The notes under the pieces: generated by a model | Told to the model about the DNA's origin: nothing | Database searches by the model: none | The model's input: only the letters and a program-made list of their open reading frames with translations | Position numbers and translations under genes: made by a program | Part shown: positions 63,168 through 64,000 of the stretch, piece by piece | Position numbering within the stretch: position 1 is the stretch's first letter | Layout of the letters: every line of letters begins with the position of its first letter | Origin: Lunatimonas salinarum | GTDB taxonomy: Bacteria > Bacteroidota > Bacteroidia > Cytophagales > Cyclobacteriaceae | Direction of reading: 5' to 3' | Assembly (NCBI RefSeq): GCF_017811155.1 | Contig: NZ_JACVCV010000012.1 | Span: 62,001-126,000, forward strand | Length of the DNA stretch: 64,000 nt

Positions 63168-64000
63168 AGTCCAGAAGCGATTTAATGAAAATCGGGAATT
63201 TCAGTCGAGACAGGATCTTGATTTCTTCCAACAAGCTGCTTTCCTCGTTTAGGAATTTTAATACCTCAGGTCCGGAGTTGGTTTGGAAAAGATTCATGAA
63301 TACACCGGGTAATTTTTTTGGCCATTTTCTGGCTATGTTGAGCAAAATGTTGTCATAGAAATTGTATTTGGGTTTTCTTTTCAGGGTTGTCATCGCCGAC
63401 AGGTTTTCTTCCTCCAGGCAGGAAACGATCCGCTGGCAATGTTTTTGGATGTTGTAAAAGGTATAGCCTGTACTTGGCTTGCTCCACCCTGCCAACGTGC
63501 CCATGGGAATGATGTGTTCAAATCGGTAGGCTGACAGTTCCTGAGTGGTCATGGGGATACTTCCTTGCTCCCGAAAGATTACTTCATAGGCTTTCTGGCC
63601 AACGTCATTTCTGATAAAGCGATCAATCATCTCTTCCATCTGGCATTGGTCAAGTTCTTGGTCGCTAAATGTGGTGTATTCCACCAGTGCCTCGGTGGAT
63701 GAAAACGGCAGAATATAAAAGAACTCCGTTTGGTTCTGAGTATTCTGCAAAAAGTCCATGAGGACTACGGTATTCGGGTCGAAGCAGGGTGCCGTGGTTT
63801 TGACCTTCCAACCTACGAATACCTGTTTTAAAATGGGTTTTGAAGTAGGATTCAGTGAAAAGTTTGGTATGGAGTTGAATACTTTTTTAGCGTGAAAAAT
63901 ACCGTAATTCGCTGTCTGAACATAGGCCCCTTCATCGGTTTCGGCGCACTCCACCACGCTGTCTTGAAGAAGTTCGATGTGGGGGAACTTTTTCAGAAGG
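63154..64000 (-). CDS. crtY: Lycopene beta-cyclase, C-terminal part
   Basis: The frame is open to the right edge of the window (…FPHIELLQDSVVECAETDEG), so the 5' part is missing. About 282 residues remain. ILKQVFVGWKVKTTAPCFDP, VLMDF, FFYILPFSSTEALVEYT and the YRFEHIIPMGTLAGWSKPS block, followed by GYTFYNIQKH, match bacterial lycopene cyclases (CrtY/CrtL family). The enzyme closes both ends of lycopene to give beta-carotene, the substrate of the overlapping blh gene. The N-terminal FAD/NAD-binding motif is outside the window. Confidence 0.9.
   Translation of the reverse strand, partial: LLKKFPHIELLQDSVVECAETDEGAYVQTANYGIFHAKKVFNSIPNFSLNPTSKPILKQVFVGWKVKTTAPCFDPNTVVLMDFLQNTQNQTEFFYILPFSSTEALVEYTTFSDQELDQCQMEEMIDRFIRNDVGQKAYEVIFREQGSIPMTTQELSAYRFEHIIPMGTLAGWSKPSTGYTFYNIQKHCQRIVSCLEEENLSAMTTLKRKPKYNFYDNILLNIARKWPKKLPGVFMNLFQTNSGPEVLKFLNEESSLLEEIKILSRLKFPIFIKSLLDYEKH

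Noticed and set aside
1-64000. tRNA, rRNA and CRISPR arrays
   Set aside because: The intergenic gaps were read on both strands and no cloverleaf-like sequence with TTC-type loop, no rRNA segment and no regularly spaced repeats were recognised; a covariance-model scan would be decisive.

Overview
The window looks like a chromosomal segment of a Bacteroidetes bacterium, most likely order Cytophagales and close to Cyclobacteriaceae. This is inferred from gene content, not from a search. Pointers are a Porin_10-type porin, MiaE, a split MetH behind a SAM-I riboswitch, a tiny histone H1-like protein beside an alpha-oxoamine synthase, AceK, and several promoters fitting the Bacteroidetes pattern (TTG or TTTG, about 20 nt, TAnnTTTG). 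Both edge genes are cut: lpxK at the left and a lycopene cyclase at the right.

Layout. 1-6078: envelope and metabolic genes (lpxK end, porin, miaE, orphan ABC permease, GMC oxidoreductase). 6317-10377: a restriction-modification remnant with a half-size HsdS lacking an ATG, HsdM carrying a palindromic repeat, a RhuM-family protein, and an AlbA_2-domain gene that loses its 3' part by running in frame into a secreted carbohydrate-active-like protein (10378-12834). No hsdR is present. A GH109-type Gfo/Idh/MocA oxidoreductase follows. 14482-21736: dinB, gdhA, pabB, a YceI lipoprotein, a gamma carbonic anhydrase-like protein and aceK. 21867-31367: a lipoprotein behind a terminator-like leader, a CoA-type Nudix hydrolase, a DUF819 membrane protein, a small ferredoxin, a 1306-residue hybrid sensor kinase, a duplicated outer-membrane protein and a secreted endonuclease I.

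31451-36422 is the methionine/C1 operon: promoter, SAM-I riboswitch, homocysteine methyltransferase half, cobalamin half of MetH, and MetF. Then come dprA, a MerR regulator and an M23 peptidase on the minus strand, and alaS, gatB and a TlpA-like lipoprotein on the plus strand. 44777-49132 is a four-gene envelope operon of unknown function ending in an 818-residue leucine-rich-repeat protein with three WW-type caps; this is the best candidate here for an undescribed system. 49569-52530 is a second, three-gene envelope cluster with a YjbH-like beta-barrel protein.

52587-64000: maf and accC; an alpha-oxoamine synthase (serine palmitoyltransferase-like) with the histone H1-like gene; a three-gene MacAB-like export operon; ppsA; and overlapping blh and lycopene cyclase genes. 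That last pair would turn lycopene into beta-carotene and then retinal, which predicts a microbial rhodopsin elsewhere in the genome.

No rRNA, tRNA, CRISPR array, transposase or phage gene was recognised.
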